Positions 24,068-31,348 of a stretch of DNA of 46,906 nt are shown here, piece by piece. A program made the translations under genes and the position numbers. The stretch comes from a virus: positions 1 through 46,906 of IMG/VR virus record IMGVR_UViG_3300022932_000005. One strand, given 5' to 3'. The notes beneath the pieces are model-generated. The model saw only the letters and a list, made by a program, of their open reading frames with translations, searched no databases and was not told the DNA's origin. Position 1 is the first letter of the stretch. Every line of letters begins with the position of its first letter.

Positions 24068-24464
24068 CGATAATAGGAACTGGACCCCCGTACTTAAAGG
24101 TGCTATCTATTGCTCGCCCGCATGCGGTGGTAAATGTACTAAGGATAAATTCGACGAGGCGACCGACCGCGCTAAATGGCTGGCGGATAAGCTTGGCCCA
24201 GGATGGAAACCTCGCGTACATGAGAACCTGGGATGGCATTGGGGGGTAGTTAAAGGCGACGGTCTGCCTGGCCGCCATCGGTCGCTACTCGAGGTATCGG
24301 AGCGTAACGGAAAGTATAATGTCATGCTCAATACGAACCCGCAGTTCGTCCGTAGTGGCCCTGACGTTAACGAGTGTATCGAGGACTGCTTAACTGCGCT
24401 ACATAAGCATATAGCCGAGCTTAATCAAGCCTTCGGTATCTGTACGGATACGGCGGTAGAGTGA
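24060..24464 (+). CDS. Hypothetical protein with N-terminal cysteine cluster
   Basis: A 134-aa protein. Cys18, Cys22 and Cys26 (Y-C-S-P-A-C-G-G-K-C) could hold a metal. Trp-rich H-E-N-L-G-W-H-W-G follows at about 54-62, and the C-terminal 40 residues are helical. I recall similar phage proteins of unknown role. Overlaps both neighbours. Confidence 0.72.
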   Translation: MSNDNRNWTPVLKGAIYCSPACGGKCTKDKFDEATDRAKWLADKLGPGWKPRVHENLGWHWGVVKGDGLPGRHRSLLEVSERNGKYNVMLNTNPQFVRSGPDVNECIEDCLTALHKHIAELNQAFGICTDTAVE

Positions 24465-24682
24465 CACTCGCCGCCTGGTATACGCACCGTTACGGGGGCC
24501 GCTGGCGTACAGCGCGGAAACCTCGACGTTGCGACCGGTCACTGGTCGGCGGGTACCGCTGCAATACGTGGACGCAACCAGGCGAGAAGTATTTCGAGGT
24601 CGAGCTGACTAGCCCGAACGCGAGACATCAGTTCGACAAAATGAAACTATGCGCCGAGTGCGCTAATACTGAGGGGTTTTAA
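24461..24682 (+). CDS. Small zinc-binding-like protein
   Basis: A 73-aa basic protein, GTG start in a GTGA overlap. Cys24, Cys34, Cys64 and Cys67 (the last two in L-C-A-E-C-A) suggest a zinc finger. The N-terminus is rich in Arg and Trp. Nucleic acid binding is possible. Confidence 0.68.
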   Translation: MTLAAWYTHRYGGRWRTARKPRRCDRSLVGGYRCNTWTQPGEKYFEVELTSPNARHQFDKMKLCAECANTEGF

Positions 24683-24683
24683 C

Positions 24684-25112
24684 ATGGATACATTAGAGAT
24701 AGAGCTACGTAATCTCATTAAAGAAAATGAGACGAATAGACGCCACGAGGGCAACAAACGCCCGGAACTGCGAAATTATGAAAAGGAGGTAGCTGCGCAT
24801 TTAGCCTTAAATAACTTAAAAGCTAAACCCGCCCGGTTCCGTTTCACCGCTGAGGAGATGACGCTTTTACTCCTCGATGACCGGCGCTATTGCACATATG
24901 AAGCCTGGGGTAAAGCGGTCCAGCTATGGCACGTAATGCGCGCTACCGTGGAGAGCACTGTCTGGGCTCGTAGCCTCTCGCACGGGTTCTGGGAGGGGGC
25001 GAGTAAGGCCCTGCTCTATAAGCGCCTGGAAGAGATTAACGAGCTGTCCTGCCTGCAGGGGTTACAGCATCATATCTGCTTAATTAAAGAGGCTGGCTAT
25101 GTACACGCCTGA
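24684..25112 (+). CDS. Hypothetical helical protein
   Basis: A 142-aa predominantly helical, charged protein. It has W-G-K-A-V-Q-L-W-H-V-M around residue 75 and several His and Cys near the end. Overlaps the next gene by 14 bases. No recognised domain. Confidence 0.7.
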   Translation: MDTLEIELRNLIKENETNRRHEGNKRPELRNYEKEVAAHLALNNLKAKPARFRFTAEEMTLLLLDDRRYCTYEAWGKAVQLWHVMRATVESTVWARSLSHGFWEGASKALLYKRLEEINELSCLQGLQHHICLIKEAGYVHA

Positions 25113-25239
25113 GCAAATAAAACAGGCCTTCATGCTGGCCGGGATACCCGTAAACGTAGCCGGAACTATAGGGCCAGTTACTTTCGCTATGTTGCAGATA
25201 GCACTGGATAGACTACCAAAGCCGGAGGCGACAAAATGA
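25099..25239 (+). CDS. Hypothetical small protein (46 aa)
   Basis: A 46-aa gene starting inside the end of the previous one, with AAAGAGG upstream, and ending in an ATGA overlap with the following start. Mixed hydrophobic helix (A-F-M-L-A-G-I-P) and a Lys/Pro end. No family recognised. Translational coupling is the main evidence. Confidence 0.6.
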   Translation: MYTPEQIKQAFMLAGIPVNVAGTIGPVTFAMLQIALDRLPKPEATK

Positions 25240-25502
25240 ATTTTACGATAGCTCAAGTAAACATGCTGATTAGCCGGGCGTTTCATAAAAGCGTTATAGC
25301 TGAAATGGACGAGAAAGAGATAGCCGAATTTACAGGGCTTCTCAATATGAGGGACGTCGCTGCAGGTAAGCTGATAAAGCTCGGCGATATCGTACAGTGT
25401 ACCGAGAGCATGGCGACCGTTCGATTATCGTCGGTCGGCCAGGCGTACGTGGTTAACCATATGTCACAACATGACGACGCGCTCGAGGTATTTACCAAAT
25501 GA
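25236..25502 (+). CDS. Hypothetical small protein
   Basis: An 88-aa protein. Helical N-terminal half, then I-K-L-G-D-I-V-Q-C and V-R-L-S-S-V-G-Q-A-Y, a short beta domain. ATGA overlaps on both sides. Not recognised. Confidence 0.7.
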   Translation: MNFTIAQVNMLISRAFHKSVIAEMDEKEIAEFTGLLNMRDVAAGKLIKLGDIVQCTESMATVRLSSVGQAYVVNHMSQHDDALEVFTK

Positions 25503-25612
25503 AAAGCTTTCTAATTGGAGTAGCTCTTACCATCGCGTGGATAGTTTTCTGCCTTATATTTATCGTCGGGCTCTCCCGCTTTATTGACTTTGCAAAGGTA
25601 GTACAGCCATGA
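25499..25612 (+). CDS. Single-span membrane micropeptide (37 aa)
   Basis: A 37-aa gene linked by ATGA overlaps to both neighbours. Basic M-K-S start, then a hydrophobic span at residues 4-25, then a short charged tail. A probable inner-membrane peptide made early, of the kind that can alter host membrane proteins or block superinfection. That role is speculation. Confidence 0.65.
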   Translation: MKSFLIGVALTIAWIVFCLIFIVGLSRFIDFAKVVQP

Positions 25613-25923
25613 GTATAAAACTACGCAGGGAACAGGTAATAGCGGCGCTCTACCGGGCGGGCTTAGAGCCAGCGAAAGACGTCCTCGAGCAACTTATCGC
25701 GGACTTGGCGGTTATCTATCTGCCGCCGCCTACTGAGGTACCGGCGCTGGCTCCACATAAAAAGCGCTGTCAGTTTATTCTAAACAATTTCAACTCACCG
25801 GATAAAATTAACGTCTGGGAGTGCGACTTCGTAACTACGCTACATAGGTCGGAGTCCTGCAGCCAGTCGCAGCATGACGTACTTTATAAACTTGAACGTA
25901 GATTAGGGATACGGACAACATGA
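25609..25923 (+). CDS. Hypothetical protein
   Basis: A 104-aa protein with a helical N-terminus, a Pro-rich bend (L-P-P-P-T-E-V-P) near residue 38-45, and a C-terminal part with three Cys. ATGA overlaps on both sides. No known family. Confidence 0.68.
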   Translation: MSIKLRREQVIAALYRAGLEPAKDVLEQLIADLAVIYLPPPTEVPALAPHKKRCQFILNNFNSPDKINVWECDFVTTLHRSESCSQSQHDVLYKLERRLGIRTT

Positions 25924-26099
25924 TTAAGCATCTATTTTTAATACTCCTGGCCGTCGCGCTAGCGTGGCTAATGCCGTTTATCTATAACCTGTTCCCTGAG
26001 TCTATCGGGCTGGTTATCTGCGGCCTGCTTCACCTCATAGCAGCATTCCTGATAGGTATGCGGGGCGTTCTGGGGATATTCGGGGAGCTTTCGTCATGA
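25920..26099 (+). CDS. Two-span membrane protein (59 aa)
   Basis: A 59-aa gene, ATGA-coupled to both neighbours. Two hydrophobic spans at about residues 4-22 and 30-50, separated by Y-N-L-F-P-E-S. Second membrane peptide of the array, separated from the first by one soluble gene. Function unknown. Confidence 0.65.
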   Translation: MIKHLFLILLAVALAWLMPFIYNLFPESIGLVICGLLHLIAAFLIGMRGVLGIFGELSS

Positions 26100-26320
26100 G
26101 CACGATTATAGTTAACCGAGAGGACTACGAAGCGCTCCGCGAGGTCTACCTTTGCGTAACTGCTGTCCGCGATACGGTCGGGTATCGGAAGTCGCAAATG
26201 GCATACGGGCATCTATGGAAAGCGGTAGACGCTGTCAATGACGAAGCGCCCGACCCGTTACCTGGGTACTGCGACAAGTGCGCGCATAAACTCCGGCCCT
26301 ATAAGGAGCCTGTAAAATAA
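26096..26320 (+). CDS. Hypothetical small protein with C-terminal zinc knuckle-like motif
   Basis: A 74-aa protein. N-terminal I-I-V-N-R-E-D-Y-E-A-L, a helix, then Y-C-D-K-C-A-H-K-L at residues about 58-66, which supplies C-x-x-C and His for a possible metal site. Coupled to both neighbours. Confidence 0.65.
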   Translation: MSTIIVNREDYEALREVYLCVTAVRDTVGYRKSQMAYGHLWKAVDAVNDEAPDPLPGYCDKCAHKLRPYKEPVK

Positions 26321-26529
26321 TGTACGCAATCTCCGCTAAACCGCTCCCCAAGGGGTTCCTACGCAAACGGCTCTATGTTGTCCGGGCCTGCGTAAAGGCT
26401 TGTTGCCGCGTCCGGCCGGCGGCATTACGGCAAGGGCTGGTAATGAACGTAGACCGCTATATCCGACCTGGGGTGGTCATCAATCCAACCAGGGAATTAA
26501 AGAGGTTTTTAAATGGCAAAACGTACTAA
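26320..26529 (+). CDS. Hypothetical small basic protein
   Basis: A 69-aa strongly basic protein with Cys-Cys near residue 28 and many Arg/Lys. Start at a TAATG overlap. Its last 17 bases lie inside the next gene. A nucleic acid or ribosome partner is possible from charge alone. Confidence 0.62.
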   Translation: MYAISAKPLPKGFLRKRLYVVRACVKACCRVRPAALRQGLVMNVDRYIRPGVVINPTRELKRFLNGKTY

Positions 26530-26749
26530 TAGTCAATTAATTTGGCGGGCTATGAACTTAGCCGTAGAGTACGAGCGGTCATTTATTGACGCTCTAAAAG
26601 GCTGTAATAGTCCTTCGGATATTGAAGCCCGTCAGCATGCCGAGCAGTTCATTAAAGAGGCCCGAGAGTATTTGAAAAAGCATTACACTACACCTAAAGA
26701 CCCGATGGCTGGTGCTGAGAGTATAAATATTACCGAGCTGATATCATGA
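26513..26749 (+). CDS. Hypothetical helical protein
   Basis: A 78-aa protein, helical and charged, with A-R-Q-H-A-E-Q-F-I-K-E-A at about 39-50. AGAGG lies upstream of the ATG. Overlaps the next gene by ATGA. Not recognised. Confidence 0.66.
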   Translation: MAKRTNSQLIWRAMNLAVEYERSFIDALKGCNSPSDIEARQHAEQFIKEAREYLKKHYTTPKDPMAGAESINITELIS

Positions 26750-26931
26750 GCGAGCGCGAGGTACAGCAGAAGCGTATGCAGGCGCTCAAAATAGAGAAAG
26801 AGGGCGCCAAGGCCTGGAAGAAAGGCATATCTAAATCGCAGAATCCGTATCACGGTAAATCGTTCGACGCGTTCCACTGGGCGAAAGGCTGGGATATGAA
26901 GCAGGCGCGATGGGTGGACTCTGTAGTATAA
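26746..26931 (+). CDS. RMF/CrpP-like small protein
   Basis: A 61-aa basic protein. E-G-A-K-A-W-K-K-G, then N-P-Y near residue 33, then W-A-K-G-W follow the spacing of the ribosome modulation factor/CrpP-like fold (A-x-x-G, N-P-Y, W-x-x-G-W). RMF makes inactive ribosome dimers in enteric bacteria, and CrpP-like proteins are common in phages with unclear jobs. Last gene of the array, followed by a terminator. Confidence 0.62.
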   Translation: MSEREVQQKRMQALKIEKEGAKAWKKGISKSQNPYHGKSFDAFHWAKGWDMKQARWVDSVV

Positions 26932-26941
26932 AGGTTTACGG

Positions 26942-26976
26942 CCGGCTCGCTCCTCCCCTTGCGGCGCCGGTCTTTT
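26942..26976 (+). terminator. Terminator after the small-gene array
   Basis: CCGGC (26942-26946) pairs with GCCGG (26966-26970), with extra CGC/GCG pairing inside, followed by TCTTTTTATT. It closes the array before the separate unit at 27001. Confidence 0.72.
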
Positions 26977-27000
26977 TATTCTCGGTACTTTAGTGTATCG

Positions 27001-27014
27001 TGAATGTTCAGTAG
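27001..27014 (+). promoter_or_regulatory. Degenerate operator upstream of the exported protein gene
   Basis: TGAATGTTCAGTAG matches the early operator consensus in its core (TG, two bases, CAGT) but loses the outer bases and the TTGACT -35. It may be a weakened or decayed site, or chance. No firm promoter boxes are assigned. Confidence 0.35.
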
Positions 27015-27051
27015 TAGATTTATTTTATCAACCATTAAGAAAGGGTTCACC

Positions 27052-27339
27052 ATGAGAAAGCTATCTCTAGGTATTGTCGGTTTATTCCTAGCTCTAACGC
27101 TCAGTGTGGCACCGGCTTACGCCGATACTGCAGAGGGCGCAAAGGCTACGGGCTACATCGCACATACCGTTGCTGTACATGATGTATTACCCGCTCTGCC
27201 AGCAGCTACTAATGCGACTGTACCGGCCACGACTGCCGCGTATACGTTGAATGATGTAGTTGCGAAGCATGGCGTAACGCTGGTTTATCGTGACTTCCGC
27301 ACTGTAGCGGATAGCGGCGGCCTGGTAACTACCTCATAG
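27052..27339 (+). CDS. Exported small protein, single-gene moron-like unit
   Basis: A 95-aa protein. I chose the ATG at 27052 with AAGAAAGGG upstream. The longer frame to 27004 has no ribosome site. Residues 1-24 form a clear Sec signal peptide: M-R-K, a Leu/Gly/Val core, and A-Y-A before Asp25. The mature 71 residues are Ala/Thr/Val-rich with no Cys and no lipobox. The gene stands alone between two terminators and uses codons unlike its neighbours, as cargo genes do. Superinfection exclusion or envelope modification are guesses. Family not recognised. Confidence 0.72.
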   Translation: MRKLSLGIVGLFLALTLSVAPAYADTAEGAKATGYIAHTVAVHDVLPALPAATNATVPATTAAYTLNDVVAKHGVTLVYRDFRTVADSGGLVTTS

Positions 27340-27368
27340 CAAATTAAACCACGATCTGAAATATAGAA

Positions 27369-27394
27369 AACCCGGCTTAACCTCCGGGTTTTTT
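27369..27394 (+). terminator. Strong intrinsic terminator
   Basis: AACCCGG (27369-27375), eight-base loop, CCGGGTT (27384-27390), then a T-run to 27394. Textbook form. It ends the exported protein unit. One of two GATC sites of the genome is 16 bases upstream (27353-27356). Confidence 0.9.
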
Positions 27395-27411
27395 ACGTCT
27401 ATACTACGGGA

Positions 27412-27753
27412 ATGGACGAACCTCTACCGTACGGCATTATCGACCCAGACTACGCTAGGGTCTACACAAAAGCGCGTTGTACTGCGTGGTCTTATGGCTA
27501 TGCCTGCGTGATGCACGGCTCATTTACGCGCGACCTGGACCTATTGCTAGTACCGTGGGCGGACCATTGCTTCGCGGACCCTGAGCATATCGTACAGGTC
27601 ATCGCTGGCCGCTGCGACTTAGAGATATCAAAAGGCTCTACCGATAAACCTCATGGCCGCGTCGCGTTTACGCTAATGTTTAAAGAGTTCGGCGACCCGA
27701 GGTTTATCGACGTATCAGTTATGCCTATGATACCTAGGCATGAGATAGGTTAG
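27412..27753 (+). CDS. Nucleotidyltransferase-like phage protein
   Basis: A 113-aa protein. M-H-G-S-F-T-R-D-L-D-L near residues 34-44 resembles the G-S-x-x-R-D-x-D core of polymerase beta-type nucleotidyltransferases, and I-D-V-S-V-M-P near the end supplies a further Asp. I recall stand-alone versions in many phages, with no known substrate. Its start is 18 bases past the preceding terminator. It converges with the zinc protein and overlaps it by four bases. Confidence 0.6.
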   Translation: MDEPLPYGIIDPDYARVYTKARCTAWSYGYACVMHGSFTRDLDLLLVPWADHCFADPEHIVQVIAGRCDLEISKGSTDKPHGRVAFTLMFKEFGDPRFIDVSVMPMIPRHEIG

Positions 27754-28085
27754 CGACGGATATCGTCTAACGTCCATTGCAGCGCCGTAGGCTTCTCTTC
27801 TACCGCCGGGCGTAAGGTTTTACCCGAGTCAAAGATTCGCGCCAGCTCGAGGGCCGCTACGTAGTCTCGAATGAGTTGTTCATCGTGAGGGTGGACAATG
27901 AAATTGAGCTCTTTCATGCCTGACTCTTTTATCATAGTTCCGCGTTGGAATCGCTTCTGGGCCTCCCTCCCGCATGCTACGCAGCCTCCAGTAGAGACGA
28001 ATCGCTCGCCGTTATGTCCTCGTAGGCAGGGATTGCCCGTCGTGTAGCGCTTTAAGCCAGCGTTTAAGGCCTCGGTTCTGGTCAT
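27750..28085 (-). CDS. Zinc-binding protein related to HNH-type N-termini
   Basis: A 111-aa protein on the - strand. N-P-C-L-R-G-H, then G-G-C-V-A-C-G-R-E within residues 18-42 form a Cys/His metal site like those at the start of phage HNH endonucleases. No HNH catalytic core follows. The C-terminal half is helical. GAGG lies upstream of the ATG. An isolated leftward gene beside the terminase, where HNH proteins often take part in packaging, but this one lacks the nuclease part. Confidence 0.6.
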   Translation of the reverse strand: MTRTEALNAGLKRYTTGNPCLRGHNGERFVSTGGCVACGREAQKRFQRGTMIKESGMKELNFIVHPHDEQLIRDYVAALELARIFDSGKTLRPAVEEKPTALQWTLDDIRR

Positions 28086-28155
28086 TATGTAGCCCTCAAG
28101 AGATTAGATATACTACAATATACAGGAGATAGAGCGCTAAGTCTACCCCGCGACT

Positions 28156-28220
28156 GATAGTTTACCCCGCACGGGGTATCGCTGTAAGCCTACTGCCGCA
28201 AGGGTTTCGATAGTTTACCC
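28156..28220. repeat. Pair of 12-bp direct repeats
   Basis: GATAGTTTACCC occurs at 28156-28167 and 28209-28220. Start-to-start distance is 53 bases, close to five helical turns, so both lie on one face of the DNA. A related CTACCCC is at 28143-28149. Confidence 0.75.
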
Positions 28221-28267
28221 AAAATACCACGCATGGGGGTATCTTACCTAGATAAATGATATATGTA

Positions 28268-28296
28268 TTAAGATAAGACAGTACAGTACTTATACA
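28268..28296 (+). promoter_or_regulatory. Candidate late promoter
   Basis: TTAAGA (28268-28273) and TATACA (28291-28296) are separated by 17 bases, upstream of the terminase and all late genes. Each box matches four of six consensus bases. No early operator is nearby. Confidence 0.4.
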
Positions 28297-28335
28297 TACT
28301 CTATCTATATTCCTAGCTCTGAAATATATTAATAG

Positions 28336-28353
28336 TTAAGGGTATTAAGGGTA
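28336..28353. repeat. Tandem 9-bp repeat
   Basis: TTAAGGGTA occurs twice back to back (28336-28344, 28345-28353). It carries the GGGTA core seen again in the repeats at 28401-28430 and, in reverse complement, in the left repeats. Confidence 0.7.
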
Positions 28354-28400
28354 AAGTACTATAGAGTATTGATTTATATAGATATTAAATACCCCCTAGT

Positions 28401-28430
28401 TAGAGGTAAATAGAGGGTAATAGAGGGTAA
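28401..28430. repeat. Three helically phased 10-bp repeats upstream of terS
   Basis: TAGAGGTAAA, TAGAGGGTAA and TAGAGGGTAA stand head to tail with exactly 10-bp period. This is the arrangement expected for a ring-shaped TerS binding its pac site, or for an iteron. The third copy also contains GAGGG, a possible ribosome site for a TTG start at 28438. Confidence 0.75.
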
Positions 28431-28467
28431 CGTTGCGTTGCTCGGCGTTATCGTGGATACTCAGCGT

Positions 28468-29244
28468 ATGTCTAAGCCATTGACCCTTAAACAATTGAAG
28501 TACTGTAACGAGCTCTTCCGTACAGAGGACCGCTCGGCGTCTTATCGTGCGTGCTACAACGCTGAAAACATGGCAGATTCTAGCGTACAGTCCGCTTGCT
28601 CAGAGCTACACCGTAACCCATTGATAGAAGCTAGGCTCGAAGAGCTCAAAGAAAACGCCGCGTACGTAGCGCAGCTTGATGTAGCGTGGGTGCTCAAGCA
28701 GTACATGCGGATAGCTACAGCCGACCCTAACGCCCTGGTCGAGAGCCGCGTCGTCTGCTGCCGGCACTGTCATGGCGTGGGCCATGCCTACCAATGGAAA
28801 GACGAGAACGAATGGGCGGCCGCACTGGCAGCGACGCTCGAGTACAATGCGCGGCTGCAGGAGGCGCGAGGCAAAGATAGGCCAGCCCCCCGCTCCCTCC
28901 CGACTATCGACGGCGGCGTCGGCTTCTGGGCGACAAAGCCCCCGGTCGATACGTGTACCGAATGCTTCGGCCAGGGTACGCATGAGACCGTACTCCACGA
29001 CTCGAAGAAAGCGAACAGCCCACTCTATGCCGGCGTTAAGCCAACCTCAGCCGGCCCCCAGATTATCCTACGCGACCAGGCCGGGGCGCTCGAGTACTTG
29101 GCGAAGTATCTCGGCATCGACAAGAAGACGCTCGAGGTATCAGGGCCAGGCGGCGGGCCGCTGCAGTCCATTACTAGCATGACGAACGACCCCCTCGAGG
29201 CGGCGAAAATATACATGGCGGCTATGGGCGGGGCTAAGCCCTAG
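28468..29244 (+). CDS. Terminase small subunit with zinc insertion
   Basis: A 258-aa protein from the ATG at 28468. A TTG at 28438 with GAGGG upstream would add ten residues. Residues 1-60 match the terminase small subunit helix-turn-helix family (L-T-x-K-Q-L-K-Y-C, then A-S-Y-R-A-C-Y-N). Residues 97-101 and 163-170 carry C-C-R-H-C-H-G-V-G and C-T-E-C-F-G-Q-G, two C-x-x-C-x-G-x-G halves as in DnaJ zinc domains. It recognises phage DNA and activates the large subunit, whose start overlaps its stop. Confidence 0.85.
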   Translation: MSKPLTLKQLKYCNELFRTEDRSASYRACYNAENMADSSVQSACSELHRNPLIEARLEELKENAAYVAQLDVAWVLKQYMRIATADPNALVESRVVCCRHCHGVGHAYQWKDENEWAAALAATLEYNARLQEARGKDRPAPRSLPTIDGGVGFWATKPPVDTCTECFGQGTHETVLHDSKKANSPLYAGVKPTSAGPQIILRDQAGALEYLAKYLGIDKKTLEVSGPGGGPLQSITSMTNDPLEAAKIYMAAMGGAKP

Positions 29245-30860
29245 TGAGTCTACCGTTCGAGTTCGACTTCCAGAAGCCCGACTACGTGGCCGTATTCGCG
29301 CACCGTATCGAGGTCTTAAAGTGGATACGCGCTAACCCGGCGCAACTGCCCGCACTGCGGCTTTACTACCGCGATAACCCAGCCGACTTTATCAACGACT
29401 GGGGCGTAACGTTCGACCCGCGTAACGTTGACCTGGGGCTCCCCGCGCTTATCCCGTTTATCCTATTCCCGAAGCAACGGGAGTTCATCGACTACTGCGT
29501 ACGTAAATGGAAAGCCCGCGAGGAGGGGCTGGCTGAGAAGTCCCGCGATATGGGCGCCTCCTGGCTGGCCGTTGCGCTCGCCTCGACGCTCTGTATTTTC
29601 TACCAGGGCATGGTCGTCGGCTTCGGGTCACGCAAGCAGGAGTACGTCGATTTAAAAGACGGTACGAAATCCCTGTTCTGGAAGGCCCGCCAGTTTATTA
29701 AATTCCTCCCTCCGGAGTTTCGCGGTATCTGGGACGAGAATAAGCATGCGCCCTTTATGCGTATCAACTTCCCGGAGACAGGGAGCTATATCTCAGGTGA
29801 GGCGGGCGATAGCATCGGGCGGGGCGACCGTACCGGTATCTACTTCGTTGACGAGGCGGCCCACATCGAACGCCCGGAGCTGGTAGACGCCGCGCTCTCA
29901 CAAACAACCAATTGCCGGATAGACCTCTCGAGCGTAGCGGGTATGGCGAACTCATTCGCTATCAAGCGCCACTCTGGAAAGGTCGAGGTATTTACCTTCC
30001 ACTGGCGCGACGACCCGCGTAAGGATGACGCTTGGTATGCGGCCCAGGTAGAGAAGTATACGGCCGTCGTCGTCGCTCAGGAGATAGACATAAACTACAG
30101 CGCTTCGGTCGAGGGTATCGTCATACCGAGCGACTGGGTCCAGGCCGCCATCGACGCCCACATAAAACTCGGCTTAACCCCGAGCGGCGTACGCAAGGGA
30201 GCGCTAGACGTGGCCGACGAGGGCGTCGATATGAACGCATTCTGCGGGGCGTACGGTATCCTCGTTGAGTACTTGGAAGCGTGGAGCGGTAAAGGGACGG
30301 ACATATTCGTCACGACGGAGAAGGCCTTCGATATATGCGATATCCAGGACTACGAAGCGTTTGACTATGACGCCGACGGACTGGGGACGGGCGTACGCGG
30401 CGATGCGCGCGTCATCAACGACCGGCGAGCCCTGGCTAAGCAGCGCGCGCTACTGGTCGAACCGTTCCGTGGCTCGGGCGCGGTAGTAGACCCCGACAAG
30501 CCGGTACCGGACCCGAACCCAGACGCCGAGCGCGACGCTAAAGCGCGTACGAATCAGGACTTTTTCGCTAACGCCAAGGCGCAGGCCTGGTGGTCCTTGC
30601 GGCTACGGTTCCTCGCTACGTACCGTGCCGTCGTTAAGGGAATGCCCTACGACCCGGACAGTATTATCAGCCTGTCGAGTAACATACCGAAGCTGCAGGC
30701 GGCGGTCATGGAGTTAAGCCAGCCCACGTACAGCATCAACGGAGCAGGCAAGGTACTGATTAACAAAACGCCCGATGGCGCTAAAAGTCCTAACTATGCA
30801 GATGCAATCATGATACGATTTGCACCAGCTAAGAAAATACCACGGGGATTCTTTTCGTAA
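29244..30860 (+). CDS. Terminase large subunit
   Basis: A 538-aa packaging motor, GTG start overlapping the terS stop (TAGTG). The ATPase has a Walker A variant, K-S-R-D-M-G-A-S-W (99-107), and Walker B I-Y-F-V-D-E (199-204). The RNase H-like nuclease includes L-D-V-A-D-E-G-V-D (Asp322, Asp325) and Y-A-D-A-I near residue 520. A Pro/Asp-rich loop near 415-430 is typical of the subgroup with K-S-R-x-x-G-x-S-W. It cuts concatemers and pumps DNA through the portal encoded downstream. Confidence 0.93.
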   Translation: MSLPFEFDFQKPDYVAVFAHRIEVLKWIRANPAQLPALRLYYRDNPADFINDWGVTFDPRNVDLGLPALIPFILFPKQREFIDYCVRKWKAREEGLAEKSRDMGASWLAVALASTLCIFYQGMVVGFGSRKQEYVDLKDGTKSLFWKARQFIKFLPPEFRGIWDENKHAPFMRINFPETGSYISGEAGDSIGRGDRTGIYFVDEAAHIERPELVDAALSQTTNCRIDLSSVAGMANSFAIKRHSGKVEVFTFHWRDDPRKDDAWYAAQVEKYTAVVVAQEIDINYSASVEGIVIPSDWVQAAIDAHIKLGLTPSGVRKGALDVADEGVDMNAFCGAYGILVEYLEAWSGKGTDIFVTTEKAFDICDIQDYEAFDYDADGLGTGVRGDARVINDRRALAKQRALLVEPFRGSGAVVDPDKPVPDPNPDAERDAKARTNQDFFANAKAQAWWSLRLRFLATYRAVVKGMPYDPDSIISLSSNIPKLQAAVMELSQPTYSINGAGKVLINKTPDGAKSPNYADAIMIRFAPAKKIPRGFFS

Positions 30861-30871
30861 CGGGGGCGATA

Positions 30872-31333
30872 ATGCAATTCAAAGGCGTAGCGATAGACCA
30901 GGCCGGGGGCCGCATAACGCGAGCATACGCCCAGCTAAAGAACAACATGTGGGCGCAAGCGGTCGTCAACTTCTCGGCGACGGAGGTAGACGACCTCGAG
31001 TTTAATTACACCAGCGGCCTAGCGCCTCTAACCGGGACGCCTGCCGCCGTAATCATCGCGGCGGTACCGGGCGTACGGCATAGCGTTACGAGTTTGCAGA
31101 TGCAGAACACGAATGCGCTAGTATCGTCAGACGTTACGCTACTCTCAGGTACGACGGTTATCTGGTCGGGGCGGTTAGCCGGCCTTGCATCAATAGGCGA
31201 CGCTCGCGATATCGTGTTCCCTAAGCCATTACGCACGGCACCGAATGAAGCCCTCAGCATCAAGTTAGCGAACGGGCTCGCGACGGTACTCTGGAATGTC
31301 CAGGGCTACGAGTCTGCGGTACTGGCTCCATAA
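30872..31333 (+). CDS. Putative virion structural/decoration protein
   Basis: A 153-aa beta-rich protein between terminase and portal. V-R-H-S-V-T-S-L-Q-M-Q-N-T-N and T-V-I-W-S-G-R-L resemble small head-associated proteins that end fibres or decorate capsids. GGGGGCG lies upstream. No enzymatic motif. Position supports a head role. Confidence 0.5.
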   Translation: MQFKGVAIDQAGGRITRAYAQLKNNMWAQAVVNFSATEVDDLEFNYTSGLAPLTGTPAAVIIAAVPGVRHSVTSLQMQNTNALVSSDVTLLSGTTVIWSGRLAGLASIGDARDIVFPKPLRTAPNEALSIKLANGLATVLWNVQGYESAVLAP

Positions 31334-31348
31334 AAAGGCGGTAGATAT

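Larger units (their letters stand above)
28086..28467. other. AT-rich non-coding region before the terminase, candidate pac/origin and late control region
   Basis: This is the longest stretch without a convincing gene. The left third (28140-28250) is GC-richer and the centre is nearly pure AT (28250-28400). It holds repeated TTACCC words on the left, GGGTAA words on the right, one plausible promoter and three phased 10-bp repeats. Location just upstream of terS suits a packaging site. AT-richness and iterons would also suit a replication origin. I cannot decide between them. Confidence 0.55.

Noticed and set aside
28086-28467. A CRISPR array or transposon end in the repeat-bearing region
   Set aside because: Repeats are 9-12 bp, tandem or widely spaced, with no spacers, no transposase and no target duplication.
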